Source: Rhodobacterales bacterium (GTDB lineage: Bacteria; Pseudomonadota; Alphaproteobacteria; Rhodobacterales; Rhodobacteraceae). From it: a DNA stretch of 32,221 nt. The stretch spans positions 1,219 to 33,439 of the forward strand of contig JAUNVT010000020.1 in assembly GCA_030540655.1 (NCBI GenBank), read 5' to 3'. Positions within the stretch are counted from its first letter, which is position 1; every line of letters begins with the position of its first letter. The notes beneath the pieces were generated by a model. That model did not search any database, was not told the DNA's origin, and saw nothing but the letters and a program-made list of their open reading frames with translations. Positions 1 through 10,549 of this stretch are shown in pieces. The position numbers and the translations under genes are program-made.

Positions 1-2892
<2,892 letters not shown>

Positions 2893-2976
2893 ATCCGGAG
2901 TCCCCGCTTGGCAGCTGTGGTTGCGCAGGCCCGCCGGAGCATCGCATCGCTCGGGGCGGACGCGCAAATTGTGGCG

Positions 2977-3004
2977 GTTATATCCATGCCGCGCCCCGGC
3001 GCAA
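2977..3004 (-). promoter_or_regulatory. Candidate sigma70 promoter of carB
   Basis: On the minus strand, TTGCGC (3004-2999) is followed after 16 bases by TATAAC (2982-2977), in the divergent gap between carB and pabB. Transcription would start near 2970, about 80 bases before the carB ATG. The match was read by eye, and the -35 box is only fair. An 8-bp GC palindrome overlaps the -35 box. Confidence 0.4.
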
Positions 3005-3012
3005 GGGGCGCG
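2990..3012. repeat. Perfect 8-bp inverted repeat in the carB-pabB divergent region
   Basis: CGCGCCCC (2990-2997) and GGGGCGCG (3005-3012) are perfect reverse complements separated by seven bases. The element overlaps the putative carB -35 box and lies upstream of the putative pabB promoter. It could be an operator rather than a transcribed hairpin. In such GC-rich DNA it could also be chance. Confidence 0.4.
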
Positions 3013-3036
3013 CAGCGCTTGTGATTTCAACTTCTG

Positions 3037-3066
3037 TTGTCACTTGGCCGCGAAACGCACTATGTC
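3037..3066 (+). promoter_or_regulatory. Candidate sigma70 promoter of pabB-pabC
   Basis: TTGTCA (3037-3042) is followed after 18 bases by TATGTC (3061-3066). Initiation near 3073 would leave a leader of about 25-30 bases containing GGAG at 3091-3094. This placement argues against in-frame start codons upstream of 3097, because those would overlap the promoter. Confidence 0.45.
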
Positions 3067-3096
3067 GCGCCAAGGATGGCGACCCACGCAGGAGAC

Positions 3097-4239
3097 ATGC
3101 AGGTGGAAATACGCTTCGATCATGGGCCGGTAGGGCCGGACGGGGATGGGAGCTGCCTGTTCGCGGCTCCGCGCCGGATGATCATGGCGCGGGACTTGCA
3201 TGATGTGCCGGGTGCGCTCGCCGCGCTGGATACGGCGCGCGCGGGCGGCGCGTGGTTGGCCGGCTACGCCAGTTATGAGTTGGGATATGCGCTAGAGCCA
3301 CGCCTCGCGCCGTTGATGCCCGCCTGCCGCCGCCTGCCATTGCTGGCCTTCGGTGTCTTTGATGCGCCTGTGCTTGCGCCCGATCTGCCGGATGCAGGGG
3401 GGAGCCTGTCGGAATTCACACCGCAGTGGAATGAGGAGCGGTATGCCGAAGCGTTCGCGGCCGTTCATGCCTATATCGGCGCGGGCGATTTCTATCAGGC
3501 CAACCTGACCTTTCCGCTGGAGGGAACGGCATCGGGTGATCCGGCCGCGCTTTACGCTGCCCTGGTCGCGGCGCAGCCGGTCCGTTACGGCGCTCTGGTG
3601 ACGCAGCCCGGCCTGCCATCGCTGCTGTCCCGCTCGCCCGAGCTGTTTTTTCGCACCGATGGGGCAGCGCACATCCAGACCCGTCCGATGAAGGGTACCC
3701 AGCCGCGCAGCGCCGACCCGGCCGAGGATGCGCGCCGCCGCAGTTTTCTGGCGCAGGATGAAAAAAACCGCGCGGAAAACCTGATGATCGTGGACCTTCT
3801 GCGTAATGATCTGAGCCGGGTCTGCACCCCCGGCAGCGTCACCGTGCCTGAGCTCTTCACAATTGAAAGCTACAGCACCGTCCACCAGATGACCTCGCTC
3901 ATTTCCGGGCAAATGAGGCCGGATACGGGGCTGGCTGCGCTTTTCGCTGCCTTGTTTCCCTGCGGGTCGATCACCGGCGCGCCCAAGATGCGCGCGATGC
4001 AGGTGCTGCGCGATCTGGAAGGGGGCGCGCGGGATATCTATTGCGGCTCCATCGGCTGGGCTGCGCCGGACGGGCGCGCCGAATTCAACGTGGCCATCCG
4101 TACCCTCCTTCTGGACGGCGCTCGCGTCACGCTCAATGTCGGTGGCGGCGTTGTATATGACAGCACGGCCGCGGCCGAATATGAGGAGGCGCTGTGGAAA
4201 ACCCGCTTTGCCCGCCCGCTGATCCGGGATTCGCACTGA
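3097..4239 (+). CDS. pabB: Aminodeoxychorismate synthase component I
   Basis: PabB converts chorismate to 4-amino-4-deoxychorismate using ammonia from a glutaminase partner, in p-aminobenzoate and folate synthesis. The protein (380 residues from the ATG at 3097) has the chorismate-binding fold. Visible motifs are GAGDFYQANLTFPLEG, the PMKGT motif with K199, DEKNRAENLMIVDLLRNDLS and FPCGSITGAPKMRAMQ. The lysine in PMKGT is the residue that distinguishes PabB from TrpE, which has alanine there; in E. coli PabB it is the nucleophile that attacks chorismate. GGAG at 3091-3094 is only two bases from the ATG at 3097 but eight from an in-frame GTG at 3103, so GTG may be the true start (378 residues). 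The 3' end overlaps pabC by 46 bases. No pabA-type glutaminase lies in the window. Confidence 0.93.
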   Translation: MQVEIRFDHGPVGPDGDGSCLFAAPRRMIMARDLHDVPGALAALDTARAGGAWLAGYASYELGYALEPRLAPLMPACRRLPLLAFGVFDAPVLAPDLPDAGGSLSEFTPQWNEERYAEAFAAVHAYIGAGDFYQANLTFPLEGTASGDPAALYAALVAAQPVRYGALVTQPGLPSLLSRSPELFFRTDGAAHIQTRPMKGTQPRSADPAEDARRRSFLAQDEKNRAENLMIVDLLRNDLSRVCTPGSVTVPELFTIESYSTVHQMTSLISGQMRPDTGLAALFAALFPCGSITGAPKMRAMQVLRDLEGGARDIYCGSIGWAAPDGRAEFNVAIRTLLLDGARVTLNVGGGVVYDSTAAAEYEEALWKTRFARPLIRDSH

Positions 4240-4832
4240 TCGAAACAATGCTGTGGACCCCCGGGGCCGGCATCCATCACCGCCCGCGCCATATGGCAAG
4301 GCTGCGGCGTTCAGCCCGAACCTTCGGTATCGTGCCGCAAGGGGTAGCGGCTTTGCTGGACGCGGTTGCCGCAGACACCCCCCTGCGCCTGCGCCTGACC
4401 GTCGATGCGGCCGGAGAGGCAAGATTGGCGCAGACACCGTTTCAGGTATGCGGACCCGATACGCACTGGCGTGTCGCCATCCACCCCGCGTGTCTGGACC
4501 CGTCTGACCCTTGGCTGCGGCACAAGACGACGCGCCGCGCCCTTTATGACCGCGCCCGTGCAAAGCTCCCGCCGGGTATCGACGAATGGATTTTTCTGAA
4601 CACCGATGGTGCGTTGTGCGAGGGTACGATCACGAACATTTATGTTCGCGAGGACGACATCCTGCTTACCCCGCCGCGCGCCTGCGGTCTTCTGCCGGGA
4701 ATAGGGCGCGAGGTTCTTATTGCCGCGGGGCAGGCGCGGCCGGCCCGCATTACTCCCGAGGATATAGGGGCGGGGCGAATTCTTTACGTCGGGAACGCGC
4801 TGCGCGGCCTGATCCGCGCTGAACTGGTATAA
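4194..4832 (+). CDS. pabC: Aminodeoxychorismate lyase, class IV PLP aminotransferase family
   Basis: PabC splits aminodeoxychorismate into p-aminobenzoate and pyruvate, the step after PabB. The 212-residue protein has the class IV PLP fold. The conserved HKTTRRALYDRAR segment holds K111, the probable PLP-binding lysine. FLNTDGALCEGTITNIYV contains the conserved glutamate (E143). LLPGIGRE follows. Translation appears to start at a GTG (4194) inside the pabB 3' end. It is preceded by a strong GAGGAGG (4183-4189) four bases upstream, and the two genes overlap by 46 bases. That arrangement implies translational coupling of two consecutive pathway enzymes. A D-amino-acid or branched-chain aminotransferase of the same fold is possible on sequence alone, but the pabB neighbour makes PabC the best call. 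Confidence 0.88.
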   Translation: MENPLCPPADPGFALIETMLWTPGAGIHHRPRHMARLRRSARTFGIVPQGVAALLDAVAADTPLRLRLTVDAAGEARLAQTPFQVCGPDTHWRVAIHPACLDPSDPWLRHKTTRRALYDRARAKLPPGIDEWIFLNTDGALCEGTITNIYVREDDILLTPPRACGLLPGIGREVLIAAGQARPARITPEDIGAGRILYVGNALRGLIRAELV

Positions 4833-4868
4833 ACCTCTGGCTGATCGCTTAGCGGGCCATTTCCATGC

Positions 4869-6077
4869 TCAGTTGGTACTGCGATAAATGTAGTCGCGGG
4901 TGATTGGCACCGCGTCGAGCCGCCGCGCCAACTGCACCTGAAATACAACCCTGCGATCCAGCCTGAACGACATCTCGCACACTTTCAGGTATAGCCTCCA
5001 CATGCGGCAGAACCGATCGTCATAAAGTTTGCGCGCCTCTTCGATACGGGCGGTGAACCGGTCATACCAATGGCGCAATGTTTCGGCATAATGCAGGCGC
5101 CAGACCTCAAGATCGGTCGTGATCAGGCTGGACCTCTCTATTGCCGCGCTCATTTCCGACATGGACGGAACATAGCCGCCCGGAAAAATATATTTGCGGA
5201 TCCACGGGCTTGTCACACCCGGCGGATCGCCGCGGCCAATGGTGTGAATCAGCGCAATGCCATCTTCCGTCAGCAAATTGTCCAGCTTGCGGAAATATTC
5301 CTGATAATGCGGGGCGCCGACATGTTCGAACATTCCCACCGAAACAATACGGTCGAATTGGCCCTCCACCTTGCGGTAATCTATCAGATCAAACCGTGCG
5401 CGGTCCTGCAACCCTTCGGCTTGGGCACGCTGATTGGCGATCTTGTACTGCTCCTCGCTGAGGGTGACACCCACCACCTCGGCACCATGATCGCGCGCCA
5501 ATGTCAGCCCCATCCCGCCCCAGCCGCAACCGATATCCAGAACGCGCATGCCCGGCCTCACGCGGAGCTTCGCCGCAATATGCGCCTTCTTGGCCTTCTG
5601 CGCGTCGCCCAGCGACATGCCCTCATGGGCGAAATATGCGCAGGAATACTGACGATCCTCGTCCAGAAAAAGATCATAGAGCTTGCCGGACAGATCATAG
5701 TGATGCGCGACATTCGCGCGCGATCGGCCCGCCGGATTGAATTGCTGCATCCAGCGCCCCATTGAATGCAGCCTTTCCAGCAAACGCCTGCGCCTTGAGG
5801 AAGGCTGAGCGTTGACATTCGTGATGCCAAACCGCAGCAGCCCTTCCAGATCATCCTCCTCAATGGTCAGATCCCCGTCCACATACCCCTCGCAAAGCCC
5901 CATTTCGGGCGACAGAACGAGGCGCCGCAGCAGAGCAGGGTTGTGCATTGCAATGGCCACGTCAGGACCGGGAGCATCACCGCTATAGGTTGTCGTACTA
6001 CCGCCCGGAAAGGTGACGACAATACGCCCCCTCCGCACGAATTTCTGAAGGAAACGATCCAGCGCGTTTTTCCACAT
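4869..6077 (-). CDS. cfa: Cyclopropane-fatty-acyl-phospholipid synthase family methyltransferase
   Basis: This enzyme class transfers a methylene group from S-adenosylmethionine to the double bond of unsaturated acyl chains in membrane phospholipids. The 402-residue protein has the family's N-terminal lipid-binding segment. After it come [20 protein letters not shown] (about 123-141) and YSCAYF (144-149). The SAM-binding glycine loop [13 protein letters not shown] lies near 179-191, followed by [11 protein letters not shown] and IFPGGYVPS. The ATG at 6077 ([12 protein letters not shown]) is preferred over one 36 bases upstream because a GGCGGGA Shine-Dalgarno-like run precedes it and the family begins here. 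The gene converges on pabC with a 36-base gap and is divergent from aspS. Related SAM-dependent lipid methyltransferases share the fold, so the exact product is inferred. Confidence 0.88.
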   Translation of the reverse strand: MWKNALDRFLQKFVRRGRIVVTFPGGSTTTYSGDAPGPDVAIAMHNPALLRRLVLSPEMGLCEGYVDGDLTIEEDDLEGLLRFGITNVNAQPSSRRRRLLERLHSMGRWMQQFNPAGRSRANVAHHYDLSGKLYDLFLDEDRQYSCAYFAHEGMSLGDAQKAKKAHIAAKLRVRPGMRVLDIGCGWGGMGLTLARDHGAEVVGVTLSEEQYKIANQRAQAEGLQDRARFDLIDYRKVEGQFDRIVSVGMFEHVGAPHYQEYFRKLDNLLTEDGIALIHTIGRGDPPGVTSPWIRKYIFPGGYVPSMSEMSAAIERSSLITTDLEVWRLHYAETLRHWYDRFTARIEEARKLYDDRFCRMWRLYLKVCEMSFRLDRRVVFQVQLARRLDAVPITRDYIYRSTN

Positions 6078-6190
6078 TGTCCCGCCAATCTTGGTTAATG
6101 CCCTGTATGGCAACGCATCGAACAGCCTCCTGGTTTCTCAACGCCGGAAAAAGAACCCGGTATGGTCATAAAAGGGCCTTGTGCCGGCCC

Positions 6191-6219
6191 TTGACTTTGC
6201 GGTGCCGGGCATGTGTATC
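6191..6219 (+). promoter_or_regulatory. Candidate sigma70 promoter of aspS
   Basis: TTGACT (6191-6196) is followed after exactly 17 bases by TGTATC (6214-6219) in the cfa-aspS divergent region. Initiation near 6226 would give a leader of about 50 bases. This is one of the better promoter matches in the window. Confidence 0.5.
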
Positions 6220-6274
6220 GGCGCAAAGACGCGACAGCCCCCCGCCGGGGGGGGCCGCAGAAAAGGATCCGCCA

Positions 6275-8050
6275 ATGCACCCGTATCGCAGCCACACTTG
6301 CGCCGACCTGACCAAATCAGATGTGGGCAATATCGTGCGCCTGTCGGGCTGGGTGCATCGCATCCGGGATCACGGCGGCGTCCTTTTTATCGATCTGCGT
6401 GACCATTATGGAATCACCCAGCTGATTTGCGACCCTGACAGTACTGTTTTTGATCAGGTCGAGGCGGTGCGCAGCGAGTGGTGCATCCGCATCGATGGGG
6501 TGGTGAAGGCGCGCGACGCGGCGTTGGTGAACCCCAGGCTGCCTACCGGCGAGGTGGAGGTATTCATCCGCGACGTCGAAGTTCTGGGCGCATCAAGGGA
6601 ACTGCCGCTGATGGTGTTCGGCGATCAGGACTATCCCGAGGAAACCCGTCTGAAACACCGTTATCTTGACCTGCGCCGTGAAGCGATGCAGCGCAACATG
6701 ACCCTGCGCAGTGATGTCGTTGCATCGATGCGCAGGCGGATGTGGGACCAGAATTTCCGGGAATATCAGACGCCGATCATCACCGCTTCCTCGCCCGAGG
6801 GCGCGCGGGACTTCCTCGTGCCATCGCGCCTGCATCCGGGCAAATTTTACGCGCTGCCTCAGGCGCCGCAACTGTTCAAGCAACTGATCATGGTGTCAGG
6901 TTTCGACAAGTATTTTCAGATCGCGCCCTGTTTCCGGGACGAGGATCCGCGCGCTGACCGCTCGCCAACCGATTTCTATCAGCTTGACCTCGAGATGTCC
7001 TTTGTCACCCAAGAGGATGTTTTCGCGACGATCCAGCCGGTCATACAAGGCATTTTCGAAGAATTTGGCGGCGACCGCACTGTCGATGCCCAGTGGCCGC
7101 AGATCAGCTATGCCGATGCCGCGCTGTGGTACGGCACCGACAAGCCTGACCTGCGCAACCCGATCAAGATGCAGGTCGTCAGCGATCATTTCCGCGGCTC
7201 CGGCTTTGCGATCTTCGCGAGGCTGCTGGAGCAGGAGGGCACCGAAATCCGCGCCATTCCGGCGCCCGGAGGCGGAAGCCGCAAGTTCTGCGACCGGATG
7301 AACGCATTTGCCCAAAAGGAAGGCTTGCCCGGCATGGGCTATATCTTCTGGCGCAAGGGTGATGAGGGAATGGAGGCTGCAGGCCCCTTGGCGAAAAACA
7401 TCGGGCCTGAGCGGACAGAAGCAATCCGCCAGCAGCTGGGTCTGGGCGTCGGCGACGCCGCATTTTTTCTCGGAGGCAAGCCGTCCGGCTTCGAGCGGGT
7501 TGCAGGCAAGGCCCGCACAGAGATCGGCACCGAACTGAAACTGACGGACGAAAACCGCTTTGCCTTCGCTTGGATTGTTGATTTCCCGATGTATGAGGCG
7601 GACGAGGAAACCGGCAGGATCGATTTCTCGCACAATCCGTTTTCAATGCCGCAAGGCGGGCTGGAGGCGCTGGAAGGTGATCCACTGAAAGTGCTGGGAT
7701 ATCAGTATGATCTGGCTTGCAATGGATATGAGTTGGTCTCGGGCGCGATCCGCAACCATCGGCTGGATGTCATGATCGCAGCGTTTCAGAAAGCAGGCTA
7801 TGATGAGGCCGAAGTGCGCAGCCGCTTTGGCGGTCTGGTGCAGGCGTTTCAATATGGCGCGCCGCCCCACGGCGGATGTGCGGCAGGAATAGACCGCATC
7901 GTCATGCTGCTGGCAGATGAGGCCAACATTCGCGAGGTCATCATGTTCCCGATGAACCAGCGCGCCGAGGATCTGATGATGAACGCGCCCAGCGCACCTA
8001 CATCCGACCAGCTGATGGAGCTTGGCCTGAGGGTTATTCCGCAGGAGTGA
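6275..8050 (+). CDS. aspS: Aspartate-tRNA ligase (AspRS)
   Basis: AspRS charges tRNA-Asp with aspartate in the cytoplasm. The 591-residue protein has the bacterial AspRS layout. An N-terminal OB-fold anticodon-binding domain ([15 protein letters not shown]) comes first. The class II catalytic core follows, with motif 1 around [11 protein letters not shown], the flipping-loop region [20 protein letters not shown], and motif 2 [20 protein letters not shown]. The bacterial GAD insertion lies near residues 290-420, and motif 3 is [14 protein letters not shown]. The ATG at 6275 follows an AAAAGGA run and matches the family N-terminus ([12 protein letters not shown]). The open frame extends farther upstream, but that part crosses the promoter region and does not resemble AspRS. 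Whether the enzyme also charges tRNA-Asn cannot be judged here. Confidence 0.98.
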   Translation: MHPYRSHTCADLTKSDVGNIVRLSGWVHRIRDHGGVLFIDLRDHYGITQLICDPDSTVFDQVEAVRSEWCIRIDGVVKARDAALVNPRLPTGEVEVFIRDVEVLGASRELPLMVFGDQDYPEETRLKHRYLDLRREAMQRNMTLRSDVVASMRRRMWDQNFREYQTPIITASSPEGARDFLVPSRLHPGKFYALPQAPQLFKQLIMVSGFDKYFQIAPCFRDEDPRADRSPTDFYQLDLEMSFVTQEDVFATIQPVIQGIFEEFGGDRTVDAQWPQISYADAALWYGTDKPDLRNPIKMQVVSDHFRGSGFAIFARLLEQEGTEIRAIPAPGGGSRKFCDRMNAFAQKEGLPGMGYIFWRKGDEGMEAAGPLAKNIGPERTEAIRQQLGLGVGDAAFFLGGKPSGFERVAGKARTEIGTELKLTDENRFAFAWIVDFPMYEADEETGRIDFSHNPFSMPQGGLEALEGDPLKVLGYQYDLACNGYELVSGAIRNHRLDVMIAAFQKAGYDEAEVRSRFGGLVQAFQYGAPPHGGCAAGIDRIVMLLADEANIREVIMFPMNQRAEDLMMNAPSAPTSDQLMELGLRVIPQE

Positions 8051-8068
8051 CGATGGCTTGGTTTTGCA

Positions 8069-8111
8069 GGGCCGGGAGGGGGGCATCTGTTTGCTGCCAG
8101 GTTTCCGGCCC
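8069..8111. terminator. Possible hairpin between converging aspS and the acetyltransferase gene
   Basis: GGGCCGG (8069-8075) can pair with CCGGCCC (8105-8111) across a 29-base loop, in the 86-base convergent gap. There is no T-tract and the loop is long, so this is a weak terminator candidate. Confidence 0.25.
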
Positions 8112-8136
8112 GTCCCTCCTTGAACGGCAGCGCCTG

Positions 8137-8859
8137 TTACATTGGTCTCAATGCGGGATCATCCGAGGCACGAACCAGCCGCGTCAGATCGCTGAGCGCG
8201 GATGTCTGCCGCCCATCCGCGTCGAAATTTGATGGGTTGAGCCACAGACGAAACGCTTCGTCCAGCGCAGGCCATTCAGCATCGATGGCGGCAAACCAGG
8301 CGGTGTCGCGGTTGCGCCCCTTAACGACGGTGGCTTGTCGAAAAACGCCCTCATAACTCAGTCCGAGGCGCTGCGCAGCGCGCCGTGATGGCGTGTTCAG
8401 AGCATCACATTTCCATTCATACCGCCGAAAACCTGCCTTGAACGCCCACGCCATCATCAGATACATCGCCTCGGTAGCTGCGATCCTACGCTGCAGTTGC
8501 GGCGACATCGCAATATAACCAACTTCGATCGACCCGGCAGCGGGCTTTACGCGCAGGTAGGACGCAAAGCCGCCATAGGCTTCGCGATCCTTATCGTATA
8601 TGGCGAAAAAGACGTAATCGGGCGAATTGGTGATGTCGCGAACCCATTTATGGAACTGCGCGGCAGAAGCGAACGGACCGGCGGGCATATAGTCCCACAG
8701 GCTGTCATGGCCGTCGAAGGCCTGAAAAAGCAGCGCAGCGTGGGTGTCTGCGTCCAGCGGCTCCAGCCGCGCATGGGTGCCCTCCAAATGCATCGCAGAC
8801 GGGGCGGCCGGGGCGGTCCAACCATCAAGTTTCATGCCGCGGGGGCGGGAGTCGGTCAT
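8137..8859 (-). CDS. GNAT family N-acetyltransferase (RimJ/RimL-like)
   Basis: This protein of 240 residues belongs to the GNAT fold that moves an acetyl group from acetyl-CoA to an amine; the substrate cannot be told. The RimJ/RimL-type pattern is clear: LEPLDADTHAALLFQAFDGH near the N-terminus, then YGGFASYLRV, IEVGYIAMSPQLQRRIAATEA (the acetyl-CoA loop region) and WKCDALNTPSRRAAQRLGLSYEG. The last segment is the usual motif B region, followed by FRQATVVKGRNRDTAWFA. The ATG at 8859 is supported by GAGG about eight bases upstream. A second in-frame ATG lies at codon 9. The gene is downstream of the receiver-protein gene on the same strand with an 89-base gap, and converges on aspS. Confidence 0.85.
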   Translation of the reverse strand: MTDSRPRGMKLDGWTAPAAPSAMHLEGTHARLEPLDADTHAALLFQAFDGHDSLWDYMPAGPFASAAQFHKWVRDITNSPDYVFFAIYDKDREAYGGFASYLRVKPAAGSIEVGYIAMSPQLQRRIAATEAMYLMMAWAFKAGFRRYEWKCDALNTPSRRAAQRLGLSYEGVFRQATVVKGRNRDTAWFAAIDAEWPALDEAFRLWLNPSNFDADGRQTSALSDLTRLVRASDDPALRPM

Positions 8860-8948
8860 TGCTTGGCCTCATTTGAGCTTTGACGTATAATATGATCCAA
8901 GCAAAACAAGGAAAGCGGATTCTTGTTAACTGTCCCTTCGAAGGCCGG

Positions 8949-9665
8949 TTATATGGCAACTTGTCTTGCAAGCCGCTCTTGCAAAAGATTTGCGATCCGC
9001 GCCACGGGGGACTCAAGACCCGCCCCATTGCACCGCGCGTCCGCCAGCGCATCGGCGGCCAGCGCCAATTGCCCGTCGTCGGCCGAGCGCGCAACGCCGC
9101 CGAGAAACTGCGCCACATAATCCAGCACCTGCCCGCCCTCCTGCGCGTCAAGCAGATTTGACACGTGCATCATGTCGTCGCGATAGGCCAACGGATCGGG
9201 GTGTATCACATCATCGCGCAGTTTTCGCGGCCCGTTGGGCTGGCGATCACGAGGCAGCGTGGCCAGCACGGTTTGCTGAAATACGCCCAGATTGACCAAG
9301 GGCTTGGCTAAAAAGGCATCGGCACCGGCCGCGATGGCTGAGCTTTCGGCCTCGTCACAGCCGCTGGTCGCGATGATCGACGTGACGCGGGATTCAGATG
9401 CCGCCAGTTCCCGGACCAGATCCAGCCCCGAACCATCGGGCAGTCCCAGATCGATGATCATCACTGTCGGGCGATACACGGCCAGATGTCGCCTTGCGGA
9501 TCTCAAACGATCGGCCCGCCGAATGCGCGCGCCGGAATGCAGGCACATCAGCCGGACTGCATCGCAGGCATAAAGACTGTCTTCGACCACCAGAACCGTC
9601 ATGCCAAGCAACGGCCGCGCGGCGGTGGGATTGTTGAGCGGTGTCAGAACCGGAAGATCGTCCAT
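8949..9665 (-). CDS. Response regulator receiver protein with uncharacterised C-terminal domain
   Basis: The first half (about residues 20-130) is a complete receiver domain. It has the acidic pair E28-D29, the phosphoacceptor D72 in IIDLGLPDGSG, the switch residue T100 in IIATSG, and K121 in LAKPL. The last roughly 100 residues are not a known DNA-binding output domain. They look helical and include a segment (DYVAQFLGGVARSADDGQLA) that recalls a histidine phosphotransfer helix bundle, but without the expected histidine motif. A strong AAGGAG lies eight bases before the ATG. No histidine kinase is adjacent. A cluster of CtrA-like TTAA half-sites lies immediately upstream (9699-9758). The role in signalling is inferred from the receiver only. 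Confidence 0.85.
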   Translation of the reverse strand: MDDLPVLTPLNNPTAARPLLGMTVLVVEDSLYACDAVRLMCLHSGARIRRADRLRSARRHLAVYRPTVMIIDLGLPDGSGLDLVRELAASESRVTSIIATSGCDEAESSAIAAGADAFLAKPLVNLGVFQQTVLATLPRDRQPNGPRKLRDDVIHPDPLAYRDDMMHVSNLLDAQEGGQVLDYVAQFLGGVARSADDGQLALAADALADARCNGAGLESPVARIANLLQERLARQVAI

Positions 9666-9698
9666 CAGTAAATCTCCTTTGGCAACGTCCGGATCAGG

Positions 9699-9758
9699 GT
9701 TAACCAGAACTGGCTAACGCAAGGTTAACGACCGAGGTTAATTTGCGGGCCGCGTTAA
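9699..9758. promoter_or_regulatory. Cluster of CtrA-like TTAA half-sites
   Basis: The divergent gap between the receiver gene and mce holds TTAAC at 9700-9704, CTAA-N7-TTAAC at 9714-9729, and TTAA at 9738-9741 and 9755-9758. The alphaproteobacterial CtrA consensus is TTAA-N7-TTAAC, so 9714-9729 differs from it by one base. Such AT-rich words stand out in this GC-rich DNA. The assignment is inference, because CtrA is not encoded in the window. Confidence 0.45.
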
Positions 9759-9784
9759 TAGATGGGTGGCATTGTCGCGCCGGG

Positions 9785-9813
9785 TTGCCTCGGGCGCAGG
9801 GGCGCGCGATAAC
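9785..9813 (+). promoter_or_regulatory. Candidate sigma70 promoter of mce
   Basis: TTGCCT (9785-9790) is followed after exactly 17 bases by GATAAC (9808-9813). Initiation near 9820 would give a leader of about 26 bases ending in an AAAGGA Shine-Dalgarno run before the mce ATG. Confidence 0.45.
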
Positions 9814-9845
9814 GGACGTCAGCCCCATCTGAGAAAGGATTCCCC

Positions 9846-10250
9846 ATGATCGGACGCCTCAACCACGTAGCCATTGCCGTTCCGGACCTCGACGCGGCCA
9901 TCGCGCAGTATAGCGGCGCGCTCGGCGCTGATGTTGGCGCGCCACAGGACGAGCCCGACCACGGAGTGACCGTTGTTTTCATTAATCTTCCCAACACGAA
10001 GATCGAGCTTCTTTATCCTTTGGGCGAAGCCAGTCCGATTGCCGGCTTTCTGAAAAAGAATCCGTCGGGCGGCATCCATCATGTCTGCTACGAAGTTGAT
10101 GATATCGCCGCCGCGCGCGACCGTCTGACCGCGTCGGGTGCCCGCGTGCTGGGCGATGGCACGCCAAAGATCGGCGCGCATGGCAAGCCGGTCCTGTTCC
10201 TGCACCCCAAGGATTTCAATGGCTGCCTGATCGAGCTGGAGCAGGTCTGA
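9846..10250 (+). CDS. mce: Methylmalonyl-CoA epimerase
   Basis: The enzyme interconverts the 2R and 2S forms of methylmalonyl-CoA. In this group it links propionyl-CoA carboxylation, or the ethylmalonyl-CoA pathway, to methylmalonyl-CoA mutase. The 134-residue protein is a single vicinal-oxygen-chelate unit of typical length. The probable metal ligands are the histidine in RLNHVAIAV, the histidine in GGIHHVCYEV and the glutamate in CLIELEQV. KIELLYPLGEASPIAGFLKK matches the family closely. AAAGGA precedes the ATG. The stop codon overlaps the start of the next gene by one base (TGATG), a tight coupling. The mutase is not in the window, but its chaperone gene meaB lies about 15 kb away. Confidence 0.95.
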   Translation: MIGRLNHVAIAVPDLDAAIAQYSGALGADVGAPQDEPDHGVTVVFINLPNTKIELLYPLGEASPIAGFLKKNPSGGIHHVCYEVDDIAAARDRLTASGARVLGDGTPKIGAHGKPVLFLHPKDFNGCLIELEQV

Positions 10251-10549
10251 TGGGACCGGTTACCGGGCTTATCCTTTACGCGGTCATCTGGTGGATGGTC
10301 TTTCTGGTTGCGATTCCGCTTCGCCTGCAAACCCAGGGCGAAGCGGGCGCAGTGGTGCCCGGCACACACCAGGGATCACCGCACCGCCATGATCTGAGAA
10401 AAAAAGCCTTGATCACGACGGCCGTGTCCGCGCTTATCTGGCTGGTAACTGCCTGGATCATCGTGACGGGTCAGATCACGCTGAGCGACATTGATCTGTT
10501 TACCCGGTTCGGCCCTGATCCGATTGGAGGGCATGGTATAGGTGAGTGA
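10250..10549 (+). CDS. DUF1467 family small membrane protein
   Basis: This is a 99-residue protein with two predicted membrane helices (about residues 4-24 and 52-73). They are separated by a short loop carrying the family's LRLQTQGEAGAVVPGT sequence and a basic RHDLRKKA stretch before helix two. DUF1467 proteins are widespread in alphaproteobacteria and have no known function. The start overlaps the mce stop by one base, and mce-DUF1467 adjacency is, to my knowledge, common in Rhodobacteraceae. The last 50 bases overlap the 3' end of the oppositely oriented EI24 gene, so the two transcripts would be antisense at their tails. Confidence 0.85.
   Translation: MGPVTGLILYAVIWWMVFLVAIPLRLQTQGEAGAVVPGTHQGSPHRHDLRKKALITTAVSALIWLVTAWIIVTGQITLSDIDLFTRFGPDPIGGHGIGE

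Noticed and set aside
3292..4563. A 423-codon minus-strand frame lies opposite pabB and pabC.
   Set aside because: The translation is rich in Arg, Gly and Ala with no recognisable fold, and it overlaps two genes with clear catalytic motifs.
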